A stretch of DNA of 6,985 nt from Nitrososphaerota archaeon. GTDB taxonomy: Archaea > Thermoproteota > Bathyarchaeia > Bathyarchaeales > Bathycorpusculaceae. Below the pieces are notes generated by a model. It did not search any database. It saw only the letters and a list, made by a program, of their open reading frames with translations, and was not told the origin of the DNA. This document shows positions 1 through 6,074 of this stretch, piece after piece. A program made the translations under genes and the position numbers. Positions within the stretch are counted from its first letter, which is position 1; every line of letters starts with the position of its first letter. The stretch is from the NCBI GenBank assembly GCA_031260365.1, contig JAIRJY010000046.1, forward strand, positions 1-6,985, in the 5' to 3' direction.

Positions 1-78
1 AAGTTCTATCGTTCAATTGGTCAGGTTAATGGTGAAACAATTAAACACTACATTGAGCAGTCCAAGCACCAACGTTAG
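1..78 (+). CDS. C-terminal end of a probable IS200/IS605 TnpA transposase (partial)
   Basis: The first 25 codons are open and end at TAG (76-78); the start lies outside the window. The peptide contains FYRSIGQVNGETIKHYIEQS. This resembles the C-terminal tail of Y1-type (HUH) IS200/IS605 TnpA proteins, where a 'S-(V/I)-G-x-V' strand is followed by a helix ending in 'YIE'. TnpA is the single-strand transposase that cuts and joins the ends of these elements. The catalytic HUH motif and tyrosine lie outside the window and cannot be seen, so it is unknown whether the gene is intact. A perfect hairpin 12 bases after the stop fits the right end of such an element and supports the call. The family assignment rests on a short stretch recognised by eye; another transposon protein remains possible. 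Confidence 0.5.
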   Translation, partial: KFYRSIGQVNGETIKHYIEQSKHQR

Positions 79-126
79 GAATCTGGAGATACCGCAACCG
101 TAAGGTTGCGGTAATTCATTTTTCAA
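79..126 (+). mobile_element. Candidate right end of an IS200/IS605-type element
   Basis: This stretch follows the stop of the presumed TnpA gene. It reads GAATC, then a perfect 10-bp hairpin (90-113), then a T-rich linker ending in TCAA (123-126). IS200/IS605 elements end in subterminal hairpins recognised by TnpA, not in terminal inverted repeats. In the model element IS608 the right cleavage tetranucleotide is TCAA and a GAAT guide lies 5' of the hairpin, as I recall. Both strings are present here, but GAAT lies 7 bases from the hairpin foot, further than in IS608, and short strings recur by chance. The exact boundary is therefore uncertain. The left end lies outside the window. Confidence 0.4.
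90..113. repeat. Perfect 10-bp inverted repeat with GTAA loop
   Basis: The arms TACCGCAACC (90-99) and GGTTGCGGTA (104-113) are exact reverse complements around a GTAA loop. The stem has 6 of 10 G/C pairs in otherwise AT-rich DNA, and T-rich sequence follows at 115-123. It is best read as the subterminal hairpin of the transposable element. It could also act as a transcription terminator for the transposase gene; the two roles are compatible. Confidence 0.75.
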
Positions 127-238
127 CTTTGAGTGGTAAAGAGAACAAATGAAGTTATGAACGTATGTATAGATGTGTGTGTTTGTTTCTATCTTTGTTG
201 ATATTTTTTGTTTGATGTCATATTGTGCTTTTTATCTG

Positions 239-748
239 TTACTCGTAATCTTCTTTGAGTATGTCTTGATTGATCCACCAGGCTTTCTTTTTACCTGAGC
301 GTTCGCCACCACAGTAGTCAATTATGGGTTTACCATATTTTTTTTGGGATATCTGCTGAATTTTTTGTAACCTGTTTAAAATTAGCCAGCGATTACTTTT
401 TAGGTATTCAGCTAGTTCTGGTGTGGTTGCACCTTTGTAGTGCATTAGGTAATCAACAATTTTGTGGTCTGTTTCATCCATACAGAAATTGTGCGGGTTA
501 ACTTTGTTGTGTTCAAAGGTTAATAGTTCCAGATCGGTAAGATATTTTCTTACCAGTTCAAGTTCCCTTTCAAGTTTGTTTATTCGTTCCTCAAAAGCTA
601 AAAGTTTGTCAGGTCTAGGTGTTTTTTGCAGTTTTTCACTGATAGCTTCACGGATAAAGTTACTTCGATCACCTTCTGGAATACGTAATATCATTTCTTC
701 GTAGATATCATCAGTAACTTTAACTGTTATTACTCGACTATCGCTCAC
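239..748 (-). CDS. Ribbon-helix-helix / winged-helix transcriptional regulator
   Basis: This 169-residue protein is a predicted cytoplasmic DNA-binding regulator. Residues about 4-42 (RVITVKVTDDIYEEM ... RSNFIREAISEKL) show the CopG/Arc-type pattern: a short basic beta strand, then two helices with the 'R-S-x-F-I-R-E-A' signature. Residues about 48-75 are charged and heptad-like (FEERINKLERELELVRKYL), a likely dimerising coiled coil. Residues about 90-165 look like a winged helix, with a helix-turn-helix at GATTPELAEYLKSNRWLILNRL and a beta-wing rich in Lys/Arg ending in KKKAWWIN. No metal or ligand site is evident; the two cysteines are not in a cluster pattern. The start is GTG (746-748), chosen because a strong SD lies 6 bases upstream and the RHH domain begins directly after it. 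It is transcribed away from the nucleotidyltransferase across a 646-bp gap, so its targets could include its own promoter. The family call rests on pattern recognition; the regulon is unknown. Confidence 0.8.
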   Translation of the reverse strand: MSDSRVITVKVTDDIYEEMILRIPEGDRSNFIREAISEKLQKTPRPDKLLAFEERINKLERELELVRKYLTDLELLTFEHNKVNPHNFCMDETDHKIVDYLMHYKGATTPELAEYLKSNRWLILNRLQKIQQISQKKYGKPIIDYCGGERSGKKKAWWINQDILKEDYE

Positions 749-754
749 TTAAAC

Positions 755-760
755 ATCACC
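755..760 (-). promoter_or_regulatory. Shine-Dalgarno site GGTGAT for the RHH regulator
   Basis: On the minus strand GGTGAT is followed by a 6-base spacer and then GTG. GGTGAT matches the core of the archaeal anti-Shine-Dalgarno complement (GGAGGTGATC). It supports the GTG at 746-748 as the true start. Confidence 0.7.
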
Positions 761-1033
761 AGATTTACTAAAGTAATGCCAATTTACCTATTTCATATTT
801 TCCATATTGTGTTCTAAGATTTCAACAACCTTTGGCAAACAAATCACATGGGTTCATTTGAAAAATCTTGTAGATTATGTAAAATATGAAGCTATGTAAT
901 TGTTATCAACATGAAAATAAAAGACTTTACTGTGTGATGTGTAGGTCATTATGTTTTAGCATCTTTAGTGATTAGCTGAATTCAAAGAACTTTTTTACAT
1001 TCACCCTTTAAAGTGTAGTACTCTGTTGATGAG

Positions 1034-1048
1034 GTGAAATTATATATT
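1034..1048 (+). promoter_or_regulatory. Candidate BRE/TATA promoter element
   Basis: GTGAAATTATATATT resembles the archaeal arrangement of a purine-rich TFB element running into a TATA box, and is the best such match in the gap. A start of transcription would fall about 25 bases downstream, near 1070. No coding start follows at a useful distance, so it would drive either a leader of about 320 bases for the nucleotidyltransferase or a non-coding RNA. It may also be chance in AT-rich DNA. Confidence 0.3.
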
Positions 1049-1259
1049 CCTTACGCGACGTCTGTAAGACACATAATAGAACATGTAATTCTTTATTATT
1101 CGTAATAGCAATTTGTGAGACTTTCTAGAGTTGATGCCTAAAAGCATTGTTTCCAATATATTCAACTTATCTGTTGACAAACTCGTTTTTCTACACATAC
1201 TCAAAAACGGATACATGTTAAATTATCTGTATATTGTTTAACCTTCTTACAATTTGTGA

Positions 1260-1294
1260 TTTCATGACAAGAAGTTTAATACTTGTTTCATGAC
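1260..1294. repeat. Direct repeat TTTCATGAC, two copies 26 bp apart
   Basis: TTTCATGAC occurs at 1260-1268 and again at 1286-1294. Each copy contains the palindrome TCATGA. The pair lies 100-135 bp upstream of the nucleotidyltransferase start. The spacing is close to 2.5 helical turns, so the copies are not on the same face of the helix. It could be a regulator binding site, possibly for the divergent RHH protein, but two 9-mers are weak evidence. Confidence 0.3.
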
Positions 1295-1394
1295 GTAGTT
1301 CAAAGTAGATTTCAATACGAATTACGTTTGAATAGACATAACTGAGCAGTATCTTACCAGAAAACTCTTAACTTTAAACGATTATTGATGGAAC

Positions 1395-2006
1395 ATGAAT
1401 ATTACTGATAATATGCGAAACAGAGTTTCTCGTGAGGCAGCTACACTGCTTTATTTTGGTGCTGAAAAAGAATACAAACAAGCTAAACTTAAGGCTGCTA
1501 AAACTTTTGGTACTCATTTTTTGCCTACTAACCTTGAAATTGCTCTAGAGCTTGATAAAATAGCTGAAGAAAAAGAAGGTTCGGCAAAAAAGGAACGTCT
1601 TATTTTAATGCGACAAGAAGCACTAAAAATCATGAAATTTTTAGATGTATATCGCCCATTACTAATAGGTAGCGTGTGGCGTGGTACCGCAAGAGTTAGT
1701 AGTGATATCGACATAATTGTTTACACTGATTTGCCTGAGCAAATTCTTAAACTTTTAAAAATCTTCAATGTGGACGTACAGCGGTCATGTTGGACTAGCG
1801 TTAACAAGCAAGGCGTAACATACATGTCTTATCATATTTACGCTGAAACTGAGATAAAAATCAGTTTAGAAATTGTTGTTCGAGGTTCAGATGAAGCAGG
1901 AAAACCCAAAAAATGTGAAACATTCGGAGATGAACTCAAAGGTTTAAAAACTATTGAACTTGAAAAACTGCTTAAAGAAAATCCAACAAAACAATTTTTG
2001 CCTTAA
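1395..2006 (+). CDS. MNT-like nucleotidyltransferase domain protein (pol beta superfamily)
   Basis: This 203-residue soluble protein belongs to the pol-beta-type nucleotidyltransferase superfamily, which transfers a nucleoside monophosphate from an NTP to a substrate using two metal ions. The signature is IGSVWRGTARVSSDIDIIVY (residues about 91-110). It contains the G-S motif (G92, S93) and the D-x-D metal ligands D104 and D106. E159 in KISLEIVV is a plausible third carboxylate. The first 85 residues are helical and highly charged, of the kind seen in archaeal members (EKEYKQAKLKAAKTFG ... LPTNLEIALELDKIAEE). The acceptor is unknown: minimal MNT proteins can act on proteins, antibiotics or RNA, and no HEPN partner is encoded nearby, so a toxin-antitoxin role is not supported. 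ATG at 1395 is preceded only by a weak SD-like TGATGGA; ATG at 1413 is an alternative start. hel308 follows 90 bp downstream in the same direction, so a nucleic-acid-related role is possible, but that is inference. Confidence 0.8.
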   Translation: MNITDNMRNRVSREAATLLYFGAEKEYKQAKLKAAKTFGTHFLPTNLEIALELDKIAEEKEGSAKKERLILMRQEALKIMKFLDVYRPLLIGSVWRGTARVSSDIDIIVYTDLPEQILKLLKIFNVDVQRSCWTSVNKQGVTYMSYHIYAETEIKISLEIVVRGSDEAGKPKKCETFGDELKGLKTIELEKLLKENPTKQFLP

Positions 2007-2064
2007 TATTTTAGGTAAAAATGCGTTAAATTGTTAAAAAACTCTAATAACCTTCAGTGCGATA

Positions 2065-2075
2065 TTTTTTAAAAA
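2065..2075 (+). promoter_or_regulatory. TATA-like T6A5 tract upstream of hel308
   Basis: TTTTTTAAAAA is centred about 27 bases upstream of the TTG start of hel308. In archaea this is the spacing between a TATA box and the transcription start, so a leaderless or near-leaderless hel308 transcript is possible. A weak SD-like GGCGAG (2086-2091) lies 5 bases before TTG. Homopolymer tracts are common here, so the call is tentative. Confidence 0.35.
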
Positions 2076-2096
2076 TTGTCTTAATGGCGAGTTTAG

Positions 2097-4361
2097 TTGA
2101 AAATTTCCGAGTTATCTGTGCCGCAACCTGTAAAAGATGTTCTTGACAGTTTGGGGATCAAAGAGTTATTTCCACCTCAAGTTGATACTATACAGGCAGG
2201 ACTGTTTGAAGGTCAAAATATCGTGTTAGCTAGTCCAACGGCGTCAGGGAAAACGTTAATTGCTGAACTGGCTAGCATGAAGCACGTGTTGGAAAATCAT
2301 GGAAAAGTGGTTTACCTTTCGCCATTGCGGGCACTTGCTAGTGAGAAATATGATGAATTTAAAAAATATACCCAAATAGTCAAGGCTGATGGTAGCAACG
2401 TTTCTGTTGGTATTAGTACAGGTGATTTTGATGACGCAGCTAATTGGATGGAAAAATTTGATATAGTTATTACTACTAATGAGAAAGCGGATTCTTTGCT
2501 TAGGCATCGTGCAAAGTGGTTGGATGATATTTCTCTAGTGATTGCTGATGAAGTGCATCTGCTAAATGAGGCTGAGCGTGGTCCAACATTAGAGATTGTA
2601 TTGGCAAGACTTATGCAGATTAATCCGTGTATTCAAATTTTAGCGTTAAGTGCAACAATTACTAACGTTGATGAAATTGCTGGATGGTTGAATTCTAAAT
2701 ATATTGTTACTGAATGGCGACCAATTGACCTAAGAGAGGGTGTTGTGTTTCAAGATGAAATTCAGTACAAAGACGGCGGTTCAAAGAAGATAAGTCAGGA
2801 AACACGTTTCACGTGTGTTAATCTTGTTTTAGATACTCTTAAAAATGGTGGACAAGCATTAGTTTTTGCTTCTACAAGGAAAAACGCGGTTTCAGCCGCT
2901 AAAACTCTTGCCGGTAATATGAATAAAACAATTCCTAAAACGAGATCTGTTCTCATTAAACATGCCATGGAACAGGCAAATAAGGAATTATTGGAAAACG
3001 AAGCGTATAAAATTGAAGAAGCAGGAGAAAAAACTCAAATTAGTGACGAGTTAGCTGAGATGATTCGTTGCGGAGTTGCTTATCATCATGCAGGATTGTC
3101 GGGAGCTCAGCGTAAAATTATTGAAGACGCTTTTAAGGAGCGCAAACTTAAAGTTTTAACTGCCACACCAACATTGGCTTGGGGTGTTAACTTGCCAGCG
3201 CGCATGGTAATTATTCAGGATTATCGTCGTTTTGAAGCTGGTTACGGTAATTATCCTATTCCTGTGTTGGATTATAAACAAATGGCTGGTAGGGCGGGTA
3301 GACCTAAATATGACAAGTTTGGAGAATCGGTAATTATCGCTAAAACTCAAGATGAAGCAGACTATTTAATGGAAGGTTACGTGTTAGCTAAAACTGAGCG
3401 TATTTGGTCAAGGTTGGCTGTGGAGAAAATTATGCGTGGTCATGTATTGGCAACTGTCGCGTCAGATTATGTGCATTCAACGGAGGGCATTTTTGAGTTT
3501 TTTAGAAAAACATTCTATGCTTATCAATATGATGTTGAAGCCATTAAGGGCATCATTGCAAGAATTCTCAAATATTTATTTGACGAACAAATGATAGCCG
3601 TAGATTGTCGAGATATTTATGCAACTAAATTTGGAAAACGTGTAAGTGAGTTATACATAGATCCCGTGTCAGCAGTGATTATGCGGGAAGCACTTACAAA
3701 AAAACAGGATTACATAACCGAGTTTAGTTTATTGCACATGATTGCTCATACCCCTGACATGGGACCAGTTATGCGACCATACGCCAGAGAAATTGATGTG
3801 TTAAACCTTCAATTGGAAAGGTATCAAAAAGAACTGCTAATTAACCCGCCAAACGAGTGGGGAAATCATATTGGTTATGAAACCTTCCTCGGTGAGATTA
3901 AAACTGCCATAGTTATGGAAAATTGGATAGAAGAGATTGCTGAAGATCAGCTTATCACAAAATTCGGAATACAACCCGGTGATTTATACAGAATAATAGA
4001 AAACGCAAAATGGTTACTTCATGCAACTCACGAACTATCTCCGATTGTAGGCGCAAATAAAGAAATAAAAACTCTCATAAACGAGCTTGAGGAACGTGTA
4101 TCTAAAGGAATAAAACGTGAATTGTTACCTATTGTGCGACTGGAGGGTATTGGTAGAGCGCGTGGTAGAATAATTTATAATGCCGGCTATAAGACCATTG
4201 AGGGACTCAAGGGGGCATCACTTGAAGAGTTAACTCATTTAGTGGGTCCACGTATAGCTATAAAAATCAAAGAACAAGTGGGTGGGTTTGTTGAAAAAGA
4301 TTCATTGGACAATTTGGATAAAGAACCACAATTGGTGTTCAAACAAAAAACTCTGTTTTAA
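2097..4361 (+). CDS. hel308: Hel308 (Hjm) superfamily 2 DNA helicase
   Basis: This 754-residue protein is an ATP-dependent 3'-5' DNA helicase, a family that acts on stalled or branched replication forks. Visible motifs are: Q-motif FPPQ (25-28), Walker A ASPTASGKT (45-53), Ia SPLRAL (75-80), STGDF (107-111), TTNEKADSLLR (126-136), Walker B DEVH (151-154), SAT (185-187), motif IV LVFASTRK (255-262), YHHAGL (329-334), motif V TPTLAWGVNLPA (357-368) and motif VI QMAGRAGRP (395-403). A winged helix follows (about 430-520), then the helical ratchet domain (about 520-645) and a C-terminal helix-hairpin-helix region (about 676-725, VRLEGIGRARGRIIYNAG). The length fits the archaeal family and all core motifs are intact. 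The start is TTG, directly after an in-frame TAG, and gives the family-typical N-terminus MKISEL; the next starts would cut into the domain. The last residues, QKTLF, resemble the beginning of a PCNA-interacting peptide. It could be cotranscribed with the nucleotidyltransferase. Confidence 0.96.
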   Translation: MKISELSVPQPVKDVLDSLGIKELFPPQVDTIQAGLFEGQNIVLASPTASGKTLIAELASMKHVLENHGKVVYLSPLRALASEKYDEFKKYTQIVKADGSNVSVGISTGDFDDAANWMEKFDIVITTNEKADSLLRHRAKWLDDISLVIADEVHLLNEAERGPTLEIVLARLMQINPCIQILALSATITNVDEIAGWLNSKYIVTEWRPIDLREGVVFQDEIQYKDGGSKKISQETRFTCVNLVLDTLKNGGQALVFASTRKNAVSAAKTLAGNMNKTIPKTRSVLIKHAMEQANKELLENEAYKIEEAGEKTQISDELAEMIRCGVAYHHAGLSGAQRKIIEDAFKERKLKVLTATPTLAWGVNLPARMVIIQDYRRFEAGYGNYPIPVLDYKQMAGRAGRPKYDKFGESVIIAKTQDEADYLMEGYVLAKTERIWSRLAVEKIMRGHVLATVASDYVHSTEGIFEFFRKTFYAYQYDVEAIKGIIARILKYLFDEQMIAVDCRDIYATKFGKRVSELYIDPVSAVIMREALTKKQDYITEFSLLHMIAHTPDMGPVMRPYAREIDVLNLQLERYQKELLINPPNEWGNHIGYETFLGEIKTAIVMENWIEEIAEDQLITKFGIQPGDLYRIIENAKWLLHATHELSPIVGANKEIKTLINELEERVSKGIKRELLPIVRLEGIGRARGRIIYNAGYKTIEGLKGASLEELTHLVGPRIAIKIKEQVGGFVEKDSLDNLDKEPQLVFKQKTLF

Positions 4362-4371
4362 ACATGGATAG

Positions 4372-4378
4372 TTTTTTT
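4372..4378 (+). terminator. T7 tract after hel308
   Basis: Seven T residues begin 11 bases after the hel308 stop codon. Archaeal RNA polymerase terminates at U-rich tracts, often without a hairpin, so this is a plausible hel308 terminator. No strong stem precedes it. Confidence 0.4.
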
Positions 4379-4453
4379 ACTTGCGCTGTTGGTGTGTCAA
4401 AATGGGTTTGAAGGCGTTTAATCTATTGTTTCAATTGTGTATATGTCCTCCGC

Positions 4454-4507
4454 GGAATATTATAAGAAAGATTAAATGTTAATGTTTTACCAAATTAGTT
4501 ATTTAAG
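4454..4507 (+). promoter_or_regulatory. Candidate promoter(s) for the asparagine-synthetase-like gene
   Basis: Two TATA-like elements lie in the 172-bp gap. GGAATATTATAAG (4454-4466) would start transcription near 4488 and give a leader of about 46 bases. TTATTTAAG (4499-4507) would start it near 4529, almost at the ATG (4534). There is no clear SD before either possible start codon, so a short-leader transcript from the second element is attractive. Neither can be confirmed from sequence alone. Confidence 0.35.
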
Positions 4508-4533
4508 AAAACAATTTGTTATGTCGTGAAAAA

Positions 4534-5973
4534 ATGAGAACAACCATTGCTTTGTTTAACAAGAAAGGTAACTCCGCGGTATCAACAGTTATAGATACGT
4601 TGAAAAACACGCAACGAAATCAAACTATGAACTTCGTTGTCGCTAGCCCTGAAAAAATGGTTTCTAATAAAAGCCTAGAAATGTTAAGCAGACAGTGTAT
4701 TAACTCATCGGTGATTATTGGTTGTTCTTTCACTGATGATACAAAAAAAGCATACAGTTTCCTACAACTAGATAATACCATGACTGTTTTTGAAGGCGAG
4801 ATCTATACACCAATAATCAAAGAGACTTTTACACAAGAAACGACAAAAAATTTTTTCCAGAATAAAACACAACTGCATACACTCATAGAAAAAAACGAGG
4901 GCAACTACTCGGCATTTATACTAAAAAAAGAAGAGATAGCTGTAGTCAGAGATTTAATTGGTACTCAACCGCTCTACTATGGCGAAAACAAAGATCTGGC
5001 AGCTTTTGCATCAAATCGAAAAACTCTTTGGCAGTTGAACATAAATGAAGTATTGACTTTTCCGCCAGGTAATTTATGTTTACTCACTAGTGCCGGTTTT
5101 CAGTTTAAACCAGTTAAAAGTTTCATCTATGAAGAGCCCATACGAATTTCTATGGATGATGCCGTATGGAAGATACAGAAATTTTTGGAGCAAGCTATTG
5201 AAACACGAGTTGCAGGATTTAAAGCGGTGGCAGTTGCATTTTCAGGTGGGTTAGATAGCAGTTTAATTGCATATATGATAAGTAAGTGTGGGATTAAAGT
5301 TGATTTGATTCATGTTAGTCTCGAAAATGAGACCGAAATAGAAACAGCATTTGAGGCTTCAGAAAAACTTGGTTTGCCTATGCAAGTACACCTGTTCAAA
5401 GAGTCAGATGTAGAAAAAACTCTTCCTCAGATTGTAGACTTGATTGAAGAGACTGATCTTGTTAAAACAGCTATTGGTGTGCCTGTTTATTGGTTGGCAC
5501 AGAAAACTCGAGAAGCAGGTTACCAGATTTTGTTTGCTGGACAGGGCGCAGACGAATTATTTGGGGGCTATCAACGTTATGTTACTGAATATTGTAAGGA
5601 TGGAAGCGAAAAAGTCAGACAAACAATGTTTAATGACGTAAAAAGAATTCATGAGAATAATTTGGAACGGGACAAGAAAATCTGTATTGCTACAGATGTA
5701 GACCTGCGGATGCCTTTTTGTAGTTTTGACTTAGCAGAGTTCGCGTTGAGTTTACCTGTTGATTTAAAATTTGAACAGAAACAAGACTCGCTTCGAAAAC
5801 TGGTATTACGTAAGGTTGCATTGAATTTAGGTTTGCCGGAATCAATTGCTAATAAACCTAAAAAGGCAATCCAGTATTCCACAGGCATTAATAACGCAAT
5901 AAAACGTATTGCACAAAAAAATGGTCAAACAGTTAACGAATACGTAACAGACCTTTTTAAAAGAAAATATTAA
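4534..5973 (+). CDS. Asparagine-synthetase-like protein with a cysteine-less class II amidotransferase domain
   Basis: This 479-residue cytoplasmic protein has the AsnB two-domain layout. The N-terminal domain (about 1-185) keeps amidotransferase fold landmarks: FEGEIY (86-91), VRDLIGTQPLYYG (138-150), AFASNRK (157-163) and FPPGN (176-180). However, it starts MRTTIALFNKKG, with no cysteine at position 2, and has no RGPD motif, so it should not hydrolyse glutamine. The C-terminal ATP-pyrophosphatase domain has an intact PP-loop FSGGLDSS (236-243) and GADELFGGY (338-346). Differences from E. coli AsnB are Gln337 where AsnB has the Glu of SGEGSDE, and LVKTAIG (309-315) at the TTIRA segment. KPKKAIQYSTG (441-451) matches the lysine loop RQKEQFSDG. 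It probably still adenylates a carboxylate, but the substrate is unknown. A TTG at 4516 would add MLCREK; ATG is preferred because MRTTIALFNKKG looks like the natural first strand. The neighbours (hel308, ferredoxin) give no pathway clue. Confidence 0.85.
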   Translation: MRTTIALFNKKGNSAVSTVIDTLKNTQRNQTMNFVVASPEKMVSNKSLEMLSRQCINSSVIIGCSFTDDTKKAYSFLQLDNTMTVFEGEIYTPIIKETFTQETTKNFFQNKTQLHTLIEKNEGNYSAFILKKEEIAVVRDLIGTQPLYYGENKDLAAFASNRKTLWQLNINEVLTFPPGNLCLLTSAGFQFKPVKSFIYEEPIRISMDDAVWKIQKFLEQAIETRVAGFKAVAVAFSGGLDSSLIAYMISKCGIKVDLIHVSLENETEIETAFEASEKLGLPMQVHLFKESDVEKTLPQIVDLIEETDLVKTAIGVPVYWLAQKTREAGYQILFAGQGADELFGGYQRYVTEYCKDGSEKVRQTMFNDVKRIHENNLERDKKICIATDVDLRMPFCSFDLAEFALSLPVDLKFEQKQDSLRKLVLRKVALNLGLPESIANKPKKAIQYSTGINNAIKRIAQKNGQTVNEYVTDLFKRKY

Positions 5974-6022
5974 AACTACAAAAACTATCCATTTCCTAAA
6001 AAACGATGATAAAAAGGGATTA

Positions 6023-6040
6023 ACTCTCGATAAAGAGAGT
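6023..6040. terminator. Hairpin between convergent genes, likely bidirectional terminator
   Basis: ACTCTC (6023-6028) and GAGAGT (6035-6040) form a 6-bp stem with loop GATAAA. It sits between the asparagine-synthetase-like gene (+, ends 5973) and the ferredoxin gene (-, ends 6075). On the minus strand a T5 run (6056-6060) precedes it and another T5 run (6012-6016) follows, as expected for U-tract termination of the ferredoxin transcript. No such T-run follows directly on the plus strand. Confidence 0.45.
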
Positions 6041-6074
6041 ACTTTCAATTGGTTTAAAAATTTTGCAAATGCGC

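Larger units (their letters stand above)
761..1394. other. Gene-free divergent intergenic region
   Basis: These 634 bases lie between the divergent regulator and nucleotidyltransferase genes. No reading frame with a credible start, SD and protein-like composition was found on either strand, and no tRNA arm pattern was seen. Small dyads are present: AATCT-tgt-AGATT (864-876), CTTAC/GTAAG (1050-1068, 9-base loop), ATGC/GCAT (1134-1147), and TTCAATACG/CGTTTGAA with one bulge (1311-1332). There is a TATA-like element near 1040 and a 9-bp direct repeat at 1260-1294. It probably holds the promoters of both flanking genes and possibly a small RNA or a decayed insertion, but nothing in the sequence settles this. 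Confidence 0.6.

Noticed and set aside
931..980. C/D-box small RNA suggested by GTGATGT, GTGATTA and CTGA
   Set aside because: Box C is imperfect, D' is missing and no terminal stem is seen.
1026..1070. C/D-box small RNA suggested by TTGATGA
   Set aside because: No CTGA box D follows at a suitable distance.
1034..1108. 24-codon frame from GTG after GAGGTGA-like sequence
   Set aside because: The GTG overlaps the supposed SD, the peptide is short, and nothing supports translation.
1395..2006. MNT/HEPN toxin-antitoxin module
   Set aside because: No HEPN partner gene is next to it, and the protein is longer than minimal MNT antitoxins with a distinct N-terminal helical region.
4448..4578. Two CTCCGCGG strings (4448-4455 and 4571-4578)
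   Set aside because: One lies in a gap and one inside the coding sequence; no symmetry or spacing links them, so they are taken as chance.
4364..5992. 13-bp inverted pair: ATGGATAGTTTTT at 4364-4376 and its reverse complement at 5980-5992, flanking the asparagine-synthetase-like gene
   Set aside because: A 13-base match is close to the number expected by chance for 7 kb of AT-rich DNA, no longer arms or target duplications are seen, and the enclosed gene is not a transposase.
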